Part shown: piece by piece, positions 16,801-28,324 of the stretch
Numbering within the stretch: position 1 is the stretch's first letter
Layout of the letters: every line of letters starts with the position of its first letter
Assembly (NCBI GenBank): GCA_037447655.1
Contig: JBBHKE010000600.1
Location: 1 to 61,800, forward strand
Origin: Zygnema cylindricum
Taxonomy: Eukaryota > Streptophyta > Zygnematophyceae > Zygnematales > Zygnemataceae
Direction: 5' to 3'
DNA length: 61,800 nt
The notes under the pieces: model-generated
The model's input: the letters and a program-made list of their open reading frames with translations, nothing else
The model's database searches: none
Told to the model about the DNA's origin: nothing
Program-made: the position numbers and the translations under genes

Positions 16801-17444
16801 CCGGTGTAGAGAGGGCAGGAGTAGCATTTCCACCTAAATTTTCTATTTGCTACTTCCTTTGGATAATTTTCTAGTAAATTCAAAAATTTAATTTTCTAGT
16901 AAATTCAAAAATTTAATTTTCTAGTAAATTTAAAAAATTTGCGGAATTTTGCGTGCAGTGGGTTTGTACTTTTTTTCCAAAGTTTTTGTATTTTGTTTTG
17001 CTTTTGGGTATTTTTTTGAGTGTTTTATAATTTTTAAAAAAATGCAAATGAGGGTGAGAGGGAAGAAAGGAAGGGTATAGAGATGTGGGGAAGAGAGGGA
17101 AGGGAGTGGGGTTAAGCTGCCTAGCCACATTAACTATAGTGTTGGGAGAGACGATCCCTTTTTTTTCCCACTATCCCTTTCCCTCCCCCTCTTCCCTTCC
17201 CCCTTTTCCCCTATATCGAGTTAAATGTTGTTGTTAACAAACCCAAAAAAAATTGGAATAGATGAAGATTGTGCTGAAATTTTTTGTGTCGAATATGATA
17301 AAAAACACAAAAGTAACTCTTAAAAAAAAAAAATCCGGCAAATTCATTGCCGTTAAGGACCCTTTTTGAGGAAATTCTACCCTGTTCTAAAAAAAAAAGT
17401 TGGCTTTGTGTAGAATTAAGTCTTTGTGTAGAATAAAATCTTAC

Positions 17445-20400
17445 AATAATCGAAGTTTTGTCAGTTGACCGATGGACGATGGAATGCTTCCACTCAATTG
17501 GTTTTCGTATAGATCTCTGTGACGTCATCACCCATCACACTCCCCCCCTTTAAATGCTTTCTAGTTTCTTTGGACCTCAATATCATAAACTTAGAAAAAA
17601 TCTATATGATTGTTATGTACATCGACAAGGCTCCAATCTAGAGTCAAACGAAAAAATCGATAAGGTTTCTTTTATTTGGAAAAATGTTTCAATCGTAAAA
17701 GATGGACTTGACAAGCCTCTTACCTTTTTTTTAGAATTTGAAATGTGGAACACAAGCTTGCCTGCTTAGATTTTAAATTAATATTTGCGCATGTTCGAGA
17801 CGTTTATATTATTCTGGTGTTTTTGGTAATTGCGTTCATAAAAGTCTAATCAATTTAACAAGAAAAAAAAAATCCAGCATAACTTTCCAACATTTTGAGC
17901 TTTTATCAATTTGTAATTGAAAAAATTATCAAAAAAATATACAACATCACTCCTCAAGTAATTTTTTTAGATAAAAAATGTAACATAGAAACAGGGGATG
18001 TGTTTCCAAAATATTAAAAAACAATGCACCTTGCTTATCACCCTTCAGGCTCACCCCTCCTCTTTCCTATCTCCTCCTTTTCCTTCCTCTTTCTCTTCCC
18101 CTCTTTTTTCCTCCCCAACAATGCGAGGGAGATCAGCTTCATCCTTTTACAAGTGGTTGAGAATGTCGCTGAAAACTCACACCCGTGTTTCGAATGGAGA
18201 GGGTAGGAGAATTGGAAACAAAGTTTGAGAAGGTACACTGCCAATCGCTATTAGCGTAGTGTACGCTAATTCCGTCCCGTTTTTTTTTTTTAATTCTCAA
18301 ATAGAATAATCCATACTATTTAAAAAAAACCCTAATTCCTAATTAGAGTAACGGTTTCTTCGAAAATTTCCAATTTACCAATTAGCGTAAACCACGCTAA
18401 TTGTTCGTATACGCTAAAGAAACTTCTACGCTAATAGCGATTGGCGTTGTAGTGAAAGAGAAATGTTAAAATGACTTTCGAATTTGAAGTGAGGAAACAA
18501 AGAGCAATTGAAAAGAAATTTCCATGCGTGCGTGCAATTTCGTACGCACGCGTGATCTATCATTGACGCAACTCTTTGTATGGTTGCCAACGAAAGAGGA
18601 GTTCTAATTAAGTTTTGATTAAGTGTCGGTTAAAAGTTCGAGAGGAGATGCTATATCTCGAGAGGCAGTCGATTATTGTGTGACGATGGCCAAACAAATA
18701 ACGATGTGCCAAGTGACGAAGTCGTGTATGATGACGCAATATTCGTGTTACTTTTTGAATGGGAATGTTGGACTGTGAGAACCGATAGATTGACAGACGT
18801 CAAGTTAGCCCGTAGATGTTTATTTGGAGTTTATTTTTGGAGCAAATTGGAGTTTGACAATTCCCACAATAAAGAGGGAGATTATATGTTGTTGTGCAAA
18901 TCGACAAAGCGAATGAAATTGCGTGGATTGTTGTTTTGAGGAGATTTGGCGATTCGGCCAATGCGAGGGGGATTGTTGGGCATAGGTCGCGAAAGTCAAA
19001 ATTTAAGATAACCGAAACCGACAATTGTTTTTTTTTTTCAAAATCAGAGCACCTGATGCCCGACCGGTTTTGTCACGCTCCTAGATTGTTACGCGTTACC
19101 CGATATGCGTTTGCGAAAGAAGAGTTAACCGAAACTCTATTTTCCGCGACTACCCATACCCGCCCGTAACCGAATATGTACAAGAGTAGTGGTATATCTC
19201 CCTCATACCTTTGACGATACCACGAATAAAAAGTACAACAATGTTGGACAGTGTGGGCAGTACAAAACCTTCAATTTTTTTCGTTTTTTGCTTACCCGAT
19301 AGTAACCGATTTTTTTAATTTTTTTTGTGACTTGAATCCGTTCTGGATCCGACGCGGGCGGTCGGGTAACGGCCGGTTACTGTTTTGGGTAACCGTTTGC
19401 GACCTCTGTTGTTAGGTTACATTGTTGAATTCAACAAAGTATCGCGTCGACGAACTGAATGGTATATCGCGTTCGTGTTTGAACCGGACGACTTCGATTC
19501 GCGTATATGTTTATTTGTACAGGTGTACTTCATGCGAATAGTTCGCACGTGTGAGTTCGCGAAGTCGTGTTTGTTGTGTCACTTGATACATCGGTTTCGC
19601 GATCGAAGCGTTCGGTTTCGATTCGCGAGTACACATTTTGTGTACGTTTGGAGTTTTGTACTTTTGGGGAATTGGCGTTTAGCGCCGAAACGTACGACTT
19701 CGTTTCGCGCCTACATGTTTCGTTTGGAGTTTTGAGCGTGTACGGCGCTCGTGGGAAAACTTCTTCTTTCGTGTTTCGTTTTGAGTGGATAACGCGTCCG
19801 CCAGTTTTCCGCGCGTTTTTTCCTTCCTGCTTCCTCCTCGTGCCTGGCTCATGAGAGCCCGCGCGCGTATGTGGTTTGGCAGTCGTGCACGACAAGTTTG
19901 TTTGAGAGGTATTTAAGTGTAAAAAGAGTAGTCGTAGAATTATCCAGTTTGTTTGAGAGGTATTTAAGTGTAAAAAGAGTAGTCGTAGAATTATCTTTGT
20001 TTTAGCTGTGGATCAATTAAGAGGGAGATGAAGATTCTTTGTGATCAATTCAGAGGTGTTCAAGATCCTTAGCGATCCATTCGGAGAACAGAGGTGTTAA
20101 ATAGTGTTATCATTCTAGAGTGATCATTTTACAAATATAGAGAAGTGAGGAAAGAGTTTAGAGGCTTCAGCCAAAACATATACATTCCCTTTTGGTCGAA
20201 TGTCCCTTTCGTGAATGCTTTCGCTGTGTAATGTTTTTGGTAAATACTTATTTTTGTGGAGAGTTCTTTTTATCGATCCAACAGAGGAGGGAGACAAAAG
20301 GCAGAAAAATTGGTCTAGAAATGGGTCGTGGGAGGCGTTTGGAGGGTGATGGGTGGGTGAGGGGGAGAAGAGTAGAGGAGGGTAAGATACAAGACTCTTT

Positions 20401-23400
20401 GTGGTTTTTCAGTCCAATAATTATTGTGGTTTATTCGGTTTTTTTTTTTTTTCTTTTTGGAAGGTATTTTTCTTATACTCGATAAGTGGGAGAAAAAGGG
20501 GAAAAGAGGCAGTTCTTTTGTAGGAGAAAATAGGAAAGTGGGAGGGAGAGGGGGAGGAAATGGAGGGAAAGGGAGGGATAATGAACCCCCTCGTTGGTCA
20601 TGTATTGAGTATTTTTTACTACCATAATTAATATGGTTTTGGGGAGGGGTGAGGGTAAGCTCCACTATCACACTAAACATGGTTTAAGGGTAGGCATGAG
20701 GGTAAGCTCCCTTGTCACACTAAATATGATTTGGAGGAGCGGTGAGTGTAAGCCCCTCTGCTACACTAAAAATGGTATTGGGGAGGGATGAGGGTAAGCT
20801 TTCACGTCACACTAAATATGGTTTGTGGCATGCTAAATATGATTCACGAAAGAGTCAAGGCAAGCTCATTTGTCATACTAAATACTTTGGGTGAGGGGTG
20901 ATAGCAAGCTCCCCTATCACAATATATATGGTTCGAGGGAGGGGTGAGGGTAAATTTTGTTTCAGGAGGAGTGAAGTTAGCCTCCCCAATCACATTAAAT
21001 ATGGTTGGGGAGGGGTGAAGGTAAGCTTTTCGTAGAGGGTTAACAGTGACCTCTTATTCATACTAAACGCGTTGGAGGGGGAAGGGGGAGAATAAGCTCC
21101 CCTGGTGAACTAAAAATAGTTGGAGGAAGGGGTGAGGGTAATCTCCGCCGTCACACTAATTGTCGTTTTGGGACGGGGTGAGGTTAAGCTCCCCTTTCAG
21201 GATAAGTATGGTTTGGGAGAGAGGTAATGGTAAGATCTTTTGTCACACTAAATAAGGTTTACGGCGGGGTGAGGGTAAGCTCCCCTCTTAAATTAGATAT
21301 GGCTTGGAAGAGGGGTGAGTATAGGTTCCCCTATCACAATAAGTATGGTTTGGGGGAGGGGTTAAGGTAAGCTCCCACGTCACACTTATTGTTTGGGGGA
21401 GTGGTGAAGGGTAACCTTTTCTTCCACACTAAATAAGTTTAGGGAGAGGGGTGAGGGTATTCAACCTTTGTCACAATATACATAAATGTAAAGGAGGGGG
21501 GAAAATATGGGGAGTGGGGATAGGTGTGGTGTGAAGCTCCCCAACGACACTAAATACGATGCTAAAGTTGGTCCCCCTCACCTTGTCTCTCCCCCCCTCC
21601 CCCCCTCTCTCCCCTTCACCCTGCCCTCTCGCCTTTTTCTCCCTCTCCCCCAACCCCCTCGCCTTCCTCCTTTCCTATCTTTGCGTCGTTTATCAATATT
21701 AATTTTTTTGGTAGATCTTAACATTTTGCATATGTTTTCTTATAACGTATTAACCACCTACAACCGATCTTCATAATTTCATGCGCCAAGAAAATCAGTA
21801 ATTTAAAAAAGAAAGTTGCCAACCCATTCATTGTCTTTAAACGCCTTTTTTGTGGAAATTCTACCCTATTTAAAAAAAAACACTTAGCTTTGTGTAAACT
21901 TAGTCTTACATGACTTCCAACCCTGGCAGTTGACCGATGGACGATGGAATGCTTCCACTCAACTGGTTGTCATCTAGACGTCTGTGACGTCATCCACCCC
22001 ATCAACTTCTCCGCTTTTTAATGCCTTTTAGATTCTCTGGACCATATTTAATATACTAAAGAAAAGAAAGGATAACTTGTTAGCTTCACTTGTAGAGCTC
22101 TAATCTCAATTCACACTCATTGAAAAATTGTACATGATGGACTGGACACCCTCTCACCAATTTTTCAAATTGAAGTATGGAATGCGAGCTCAAGTAACAT
22201 GTTTCAACTTTGCAAAACCAAGTACACAAAGAGGTCTAAAAAATACAATTTTATCTTGTTGAATATTTTTGCCTAAGTTTCCTCTTCAAAAGAACACCCC
22301 ATTACCGCCCTTAACACCCCTTTACACTCCCGCCCCCAAACACTCCCTCCTCACCCCCTCACCCCACCCTCCCCCTCATAAGCCTTTATACTCTTTGATC
22401 CATCAAAATAAAGAGACATATATTAAAAAACCTTGAAAGAGTACATTTACAAAAAGCGGTAAGAAAATAAAGCACACATGATAAAAAACTCCCATTTTTC
22501 ACCTGTCCCCTCTATTTTTACGAACACAAACAAATAATAAAGTATAATTGCAAAATGCGAACCTCGGTTCTTTTACACCATATTTACTTTTTATTCATTC
22601 GTTATTTTCTATTTTTTTCCAAATGATACGGATTACATCCCCCCTCGTAGGGTCCACCAACAAGTATTGTAGTTATATGACTCGTGGTAAAAACCATCCC
22701 TCGTACAATAGCTCTTCATAAGTTAATGGGCCAAAACAAGTAGTAACTTCAAAAAATAACATTGTGACAACACATCATTTGTCATTAAGAATCATTTTTG
22801 AGGAAATTCCACCCCATTTAAGAAATAATAGCTGGTTGTGTAGAATTAAGTCTTACAATATTTGGAGGTTTGTCAGTTGACCGATGGACGATGGAATGCT
22901 TCCACTCAACTGGTTTCCATTTAGATATCTGTGACGTCATCCTCACCAACAACCCTTCCCCTTTTTAAATGCCTTTTAATTATTTGGACCTAAATATAAT
23001 AAAGTTAAGAAAAATTGAGTGGGAATAACGCTATGCCCGTTTAAAGAGTTGTTGTTCAACATAACACAACTAAAAATGAATTTTCAATTGTAAATTATGG
23101 ACTTGACACTCCTCCATCCCCTCTTTTGACAAACTAAAATATGTAACACAGGTTTATGTGACATGTTTCATCTATGCCAACCAAATTACAATAATGAGAT
23201 TTGAAAACACAATTTCTTTTGCAGAATGTTAAATAAATTGCTGTGGTTTCCTCTTTAAGAGAACAACCTTTTTACCTAGTCCCCAACACCACCCCCTCTC
23301 ATAAACCTTTGTTTTTATTTGTCGATCGCATTAAGGAGGCAAACAATATAGAACTTTCCATGGTTATTTTTACTTTTTGCATGCTTTTCTTTTTAAACCA

Positions 23401-25192
23401 AGGGGACGGCTGGGTGCATTTATAACGAACGGTTGAAAAAATATATGCATATGACAAGAACCTCCCTTTTCCCCCTCCTCCCCTTTATTTTCTCGACCAA
23501 AAACAAAAATAAAAGGAGTAAAAATGCAAAATGCAAATCTCAGAGGTTGTTTACCAATATTGTTCATTACTCATTTGCTTTCCTTTTCTATTTTCCATAT
23601 GATATTGAAGATATCATCCCTCCCAACGTCCACTCACATTTCGTGTTTACCACATTTATTCATTATTCATTTGCTTTGCTTTCCTTTTTTTCCATATGAT
23701 ATGGAAGATATCCTCCCTCCCAGCGTCCACTCACAATACTTGTAGATATGTGAGATTGCCGATCTCCGGTGCAATTCTCCCCCTCAAGCCATACCACCAC
23801 ATCTCTCTGCATGTCCCTCCTATCGCTCATCAAATCAGTTCCTTTTCCCTCCCTCCCCTCCCATTTATCGTCAAATGAGCTCCTTCCGTCCCTCCCCTTC
23901 ATCAAATCTTAAACAACTCCCTTTCTTCCTCCCACATAACCCACACCAAATGGACCAACGTGATTGGTCGTTAAATGAGTTCATTCCATCCTCCCCCTTA
24001 CCCCAACCCTCTCATACCCCCCCCCCACCCAACCCCCTATTACCCCCGTTTAATATTTATTTACGCACCCAAATTAGTCCCTCTATTCCTCCTGCGTAAC
24101 TTATACCATTGGACCCCCTTCCCATTACACCCCCCCCCAAAACCCCTCTCCTAATACACCTAAATAGATATTTTCACCCCCCTCCCCTTTATTGTCTTCC
24201 AAATATTTAATTTCCCTTCCCTCTTCCCCCCTCCCTTCCCACGTTGTCCCTTAAGCACCCCCCTTTTCCCCCTCCCTCTTCCCACTTTGTCTCTCTCTAC
24301 TCTCCTATATACTAAAAGAGTTATCGGCAAACCCCTCCCATTAAGTGTCAAAACATTCCTTGTTTCCCTCTTACTCACACCCCCTCCCCTCCTCTCCCCT
24401 CCCATCTTCTTCTCTGCCCCCCTTTACGCCTCGCCTGCGCCTCGGCATCCCCCTTACAGCGCATCGGGGCAGAGAATCCGACCAGTCTGTGACTACAGAT
24501 TCAGTGCCGTTTTCAGTGCGGAATTCAGTGCGGAATAAAGCGCATCGCCGCAGCGAGTGCTGTGACAATGAGAGTAAAAATTCAGTGCGGTTTTCAGTGC
24601 GAAATTCAGTGCGGATGAAAGCGCAGCGCAGCAGAGAGTATTTGTGACAATGCGAGTACAAATTCAGTGCGGTTTTCAGTGCGAAATTCAGTGCGGATGA
24701 AAGCGCAGCGCAGCAGAGAGTATTTGTGACTATGCGAGTACAAATTCAGTGCGGAAGAAAGCGCATTGCCACAGCGAGTGCCGTGACAATGCGAGTACAA
24801 CTTCAGTGCAGTTTTCAGTGCGGATGAAAGCTCGTCGCAGCAGAGAGTGCACGCAGCGACCACCAACTCACATCCGGCGCACTCGACCGTTCGAGTCGCA
24901 GATGATGGGCCCTCCGCACCTCGTCGGCGGAAACCTCTCCTTGTTCTCGATGGCCTTCCGCATCGCCCACAGCACCGCCGCTGCCACAGGAGCGCCAACA
25001 GATGTCACACGGGAGCCAATCATGTCGACGCTTCACACGTGTGAAAGGAGACAGGAGAAAGAGCTGGTGCGAAAGGGAGATCAGAGAGGGGAGGAGATTA
25101 CCGTCTCTTGGATCGATGGATGCAACCAAGGTGGGTGCCACGTGGCACAAGAAAAGCAGCATCACATTCGTCATGGCTCTCGACACCGCCAT
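17445..25192 (-). CDS. LRR receptor-like gene 1, 5' part (signal peptide, N-cap, three 72-bp LRR exons)
   Basis: Exons on the minus strand: 25192-25102 (91 nt), 24980-24872 (109 nt), 22928-22857, 21981-21910 and 17516-17445 (each exactly 72 nt). Exon 1 starts MAVSRAMTNVMLLFLC, a signal peptide. Exon 2 reads AAVLWAMRKAIENKERF then CGGPIICDSNGRVRR, matching plant LRR N-cap logic (a CDxxGRV end before the first repeat). Each 72-nt exon encodes one 24-residue repeat centred on NQLSGSIPSSIGQL. All junctions from exon 2 onward are phase 2 (AT/A, TT/A), with donors GTGAGT or GTAAGA and acceptor GACGTCACAG. The introns are 121, 1943, 875 and 4393 bp and hold satellites and MITEs. No further LRR exon, membrane segment or kinase is found before the gap, so receptor kinase versus receptor-like protein is open. 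Extracellular role inferred. Confidence 0.78.
18236..18449. mobile_element. Mariner-like MITE M3 (short class) in LRR intron
   Basis: TA-flanked (18234-18235, 18450-18451) with termini CACTGCCAATCGCTATTAGC and its near-inverse; 214 bp, the same class as 14663-14875. It sits in the 4.4-kb LRR intron. Confidence 0.83.
18981..19408. mobile_element. Small hAT-type MITE in LRR intron
   Basis: Termini CATAGGTCGCGAAA and (inverted) CAGAGGTCGCAAAC, with an 8-bp duplication TTGTTGGG (18973-18980) / TTGTTAGG (19409-19416), one mismatch. The interior carries several GGTAACCG-type words. 428 bp, no transposase. A family distinct from the TAGTGTTG elements. Confidence 0.75.
19896..19997. repeat. Two tandem copies of a 51-bp unit
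   Basis: The unit beginning GTTTGTTTGAGAGGTATTTA occurs at 19896 and again at 19947. The surrounding 19880-20290 region has a diverged relative at about 58310-58560 (shared GTGCACGAC, CCCTTTTGGT, GTGAATG), suggesting ends of an unrecognised dispersed element. Confidence 0.8.
20640..21480. repeat. Degenerate GGGGTGAGGGTAAGCTCCCC minisatellite
   Basis: More than a dozen degenerate units of roughly 40-60 bp, each with GGTGAGGGTAAGCTCCCC-like and CACACTAAATATGG-like parts. It lies in the 4.4-kb LRR intron. On the plus strand it is rich in GGTGAG/GGTAAG words that look like splice donors, but the host gene is on the other strand. Confidence 0.85.
21482..21700. other. Pyrimidine-rich stretch in LRR intron
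   Basis: CCCCTC-rich simple sequence immediately 3' (plus strand) of the minisatellite. No coding signal. Confidence 0.6.
23000..24480. other. LRR intron 2: pyrimidine-rich DNA
   Basis: The region between LRR exons 2 and 3 (intron 22929-24871) has many CCCTCC-type runs. 24100-24480 is matched by 38930-39290 next to the second LRR copy, so the duplicated unit includes this intron. A short direct repeat (ATTCATTTGCTTT and TTTCCATATGATAT) occurs twice near 23570-23705. Confidence 0.55.
24490..24850. repeat. About five tandem ~82-bp CAGTGCGG units
   Basis: Each unit runs from GTGACAATGCGAGTACAAAT through two or three TTCAGTGCGG(T/A)TTT subunits to AAAGCGCAGCGCAGCAGAGA. The array abuts the exon 2 donor at 24871. 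A shorter, more diverged version (TTTAGTGCGATTTTCAGT) lies at 39335-39400 at the same place in LRR gene 2. Confidence 0.88.
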
Positions 25193-25383
25193 GGCTGCGC
25201 AGTCGCCACGTGGGAAGGTTTCCTCAAAAAAAGAGACACGTGTCGGTTTGTTTTCCTAATGACGGTTTCAGCAGGTCGAGTAGCGCTTTGAGATGGGAAC
25301 CTAATTTTCTTTCATTTACAATGTGCCGCGAAAGTTAAAAGTTAAAACGTTTTAAGTGGAAAGAAGCTGCGATCTTTACTTAC

Positions 25384-25542
25384 CGCCCGTCTGTACATTT
25401 CCCGTAAAACGGTCCACTTCCATTTGTCGGCTTCTGCGATTGTACCGACCGTCCTTTGTATCATGCTCACTATTTCAGGCTCAATAAAATTTGTCGGTTT
25501 GGTCGATCTTCCGTACAGGTTGTCTGTTTGGACGTCTCTCAA
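25384..25542 (-). CDS. Conserved exon-like segment upstream of LRR gene 1
   Basis: A minus-strand open segment ends with DKWKWTVLREMYRRA right before a GTAAGT donor (25383-25378). The copy upstream of LRR gene 2 ends DKNKWTVLCQSYRRA before GTAAGA at 39932-39927, and a third at about 47300-47350 reads KWTVLCESY without the donor. Protein-level conservation with a conserved donor argues for a real exon, either an upstream exon of the LRR transcript or a separate gene carried in the duplicated unit. No family recognised. The 5' limit is uncertain. Confidence 0.4.
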
Positions 25543-26221
25543 ACTGGAAGCGACGATTTGGACGGTGGACTGGTGGTGTACTTGTTTGTTGACTTTTGAG
25601 AACTACAGTAAGTGTATCCGTACTGTACTTTCAAATCCTATGGCTAATGTCCTCAATCATGTGTTGTGTCATTGATAGCCTATCCCCACCGGAAAAAAAA
25701 TCACTTCCGCAACAGACGGGCGTTCGAGCAATGTACGGCTTTCCGAGCACGGACTTTGTTGTTTTCGGAAAAACTCTGAAAACCGTACAAACGAACTTCC
25801 TCAAGATATTGCCGGATATTGAAGTCGGGTTAAAGTCGCGTTTTTCTTCGAAACAGGGCAACGGTAACCCCAAAAGCTGACGAGGCAACAACAACATCCG
25901 AACAGCTATTTCATTGTACTCGCGCGAAAAAAATGCAGGACTTTGGACCACCGTCTTCTTTAGTAAGTTTTAAAAACTGCAGGTTTATTTTCGCGCCTTT
26001 GTTTGATGACGTCGAAGCGTGTGACGTGTCAAAGGACACATTCAACTGGAGTTATACGTGACAAAATTTTGATGGGTACGTTGAGTTTTCGGAAAATCAT
26101 CGGAATGGGCAAAAAGTTACAAATGCTCCGGTGGGTATAGGTTATCATGAGATAACACAATTCTATTAAAATCTCTAAAAAACCCTAAAAAATCCAAAGT
26201 CAAAGCGACGATATCAACAGT

Positions 26222-27530
26222 ATCCGTTCGCGCGGATTCGCGCGGCTATAGTGAGTACGGTACGGTACGGATGGAAAAGCACAGAATAATCGTCGTTACG
26301 TAGTGTACGGCCTGAATGGCTTCGAAAAGTTTTGACTTGTACGGCATCTTTCAATTTTTTGTCCGTTTTGATCTTTCAGTGCATGTCGTTTGTGTCGCTT
26401 TAAACAGCGATGGAACCGACGTAGTTGTGACACGTGGCCGTCTATTCTTTTCAAAATGAGTCTTGACGTGCTGACCGCTGACTGTCTCATAGGTGAAAGC
26501 ATAGTTGTCCAATTCGTACGGATTTGGACATTTTTCCGAAAACTACGTAGTATTCGCTTGTTTCGTAAATTTAATCCGTGCGTGTTACGCGCATAGGACA
26601 TCTATGGGTGAAAGCGTTAATCCCAACCGTGCCTCGCTCCTGTACGAAAAGTGGTACGGTTTAGTGTGTCGGCTGATTTTTTCGGGCTAGCTACGACCAG
26701 TTGCACGTGTCTATATTCCACCCTAAATATGTGAGCCCTGCATCTGCAAACCGCATTCGGACATGCATATTTTTGAAATGACGCCACGTCATAGTAAAAA
26801 CCTCATTCGAACACGCATAAAGTCCACGTAAGCAGTTTCATCTGAACTTTTTTAGCAGAACACTTTGTGTTTTCATTGGACGGCCGAGATGGAACCCTAA
26901 AACGCAAAACGGTAACGCGCTCTTTGACGAGGCGTCTTTTCCATCAAAAAATGGCAAAAGAAATGGAGCGGCTTTTGACCAGTCAATATCGGCCGTACGA
27001 CGTGAGGTGTTTCCATGCGTGCAAAGAGTTCACACACGTGATCAAATGTATACATGTGGAATCGCACTAATAACTCGTATGAAATTGGATTTTTTCCGTC
27101 AAAATATTTCAATAATTCCAAACAATTAAATCGCCAGTGTCTGGTAGTGCCGATTCGTGCAGCTACAGTGAGTAACGTACGGTTAGAAAAGCGGACAAAA
27201 TCGTCTTTAGTGTACGGCCGGAATGGCTTCGAAAAGTTTTGACTTGTACGTTATATGTACAATATTTGTCCGTTTGGCTCCCTCAGCACATGTCATTTTT
27301 GCACATTGAACAGCGATGGAGCAGACGAAGATGTGACACGTGGCGGTCTTTTCTTTTCAAAATGGGTCTCGACTGTGCGTGGTTCACACTTTAAAAATGG
27401 GAAAACGGTATGGTATGGAAACGGTACTTTTTTTTGTCCGCCGTGAACTGGCACGTGACGCTAGCCTACGTCAACTAGCGTGTCGTGATGCGAGCCACTT
27501 GTCCGTACGAAAAGTAAACGCTTTGCGGAC
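26222..27530. repeat. Dispersed GTACGG-rich repeat, two tandem diverged copies
   Basis: Blocks at about 26225-26700 and 27145-27530 align in the same order, for example GGAATGGCTTCGAAAAGTTT at both, then GACACGTGGC and TCTTTTCAAAATG. Related, more diverged sequence is at 41150-41720 and 49660-50230. An old repeat family without recognised coding capacity. Confidence 0.65.
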
Positions 27531-27613
27531 ATGATACGTACGAAGCCTTCCAAACCAAAATGTACTGCCACGCAAGCGTTTGTACAAAGCGAAAATAACA
27601 GCGAAGGAACTTA

Positions 27614-28321
27614 GGGCGTGTCCCCCTGTGTTCAAGTAAGGGTTTTTTCCCGTCGTTTACACATAAAATGGGACTTCCTACTTGAAAATACTAGGCCGTA
27701 CGAAAAATGGGCAAAAACTCAAATACATTTTGCGTCATCTTGGAACTTGAAAGGTACGGCGATTTGGCAGTATTATCATCGCGACCCACTTCCAGCTCAT
27801 CTTCACACTTGCACTGAAATCAAATCGCGACCTGCTTTTAATCAAAATACTACCCTATTGACGAATAGAAAACCTGGGTTACACGCGTCAAAAGTTTTCA
27901 TTTGTTTTTTTGCAGTTGGGAGAGTACACGAAAAAAAATTGTTTGTCCGTTTGCTTATGTTGTCCACTTGTGGGCGTCTACAAATGTCATTTTGTAGACG
28001 TAGGCGATTGCTTATGTCGTTCACGTGTGGGCGTCAATAAATGACAGTTGGCGTCGACAGCTGTCCCAGCATGTCAAGAGCTCTTTGCGGCGTACAAATG
28101 TCCCACAGTTTGTTCCGAGATCGTTGGCGTCTACAAATGTCAGCAGTTTGTTGGCGTCTACAGGTGTCGCAAGTATTGGCGACGTGTACAACTGCCACAT
28201 ATTCAAAATAATGAACGCGCAAGTAACGATTGACATAGGCACACTTTGAAAAGTACACCGTAAAATCGGCGCTAAATTCCAAAATAACGTTTCAAAATAT
28301 CGGTTACATGGGGACACGCCC
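27614..28321. mobile_element. Harbinger-like MITE H4
   Basis: TTA target sites at 27611-27613 and 28322-28324; termini GGGCGTGTCCCCCTGTG and (inverted) GGGCGTGTCCCCATGTA; 708 bp. Core TCGCGA at 27825-27830, 213 bp from the left end, in a decayed palindrome. The right half (about 27955-28180) has repeated GGCGTCTACAAATGTC-type motifs. A partial relative is at 48117-48403. Confidence 0.88.
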
Positions 28322-28324
28322 TTA

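Noticed and set aside
24815-25192. A single-exon 125-codon secreted protein
   Set aside because: Comparison with the copy at 39443-39767 shows a conserved intron with GT and AG sites, giving an LRR N-cap instead.
27955-28180. A CRISPR-like repeat array
   Set aside because: Repeats are degenerate, irregularly spaced and inside a TTA-flanked eukaryotic MITE.
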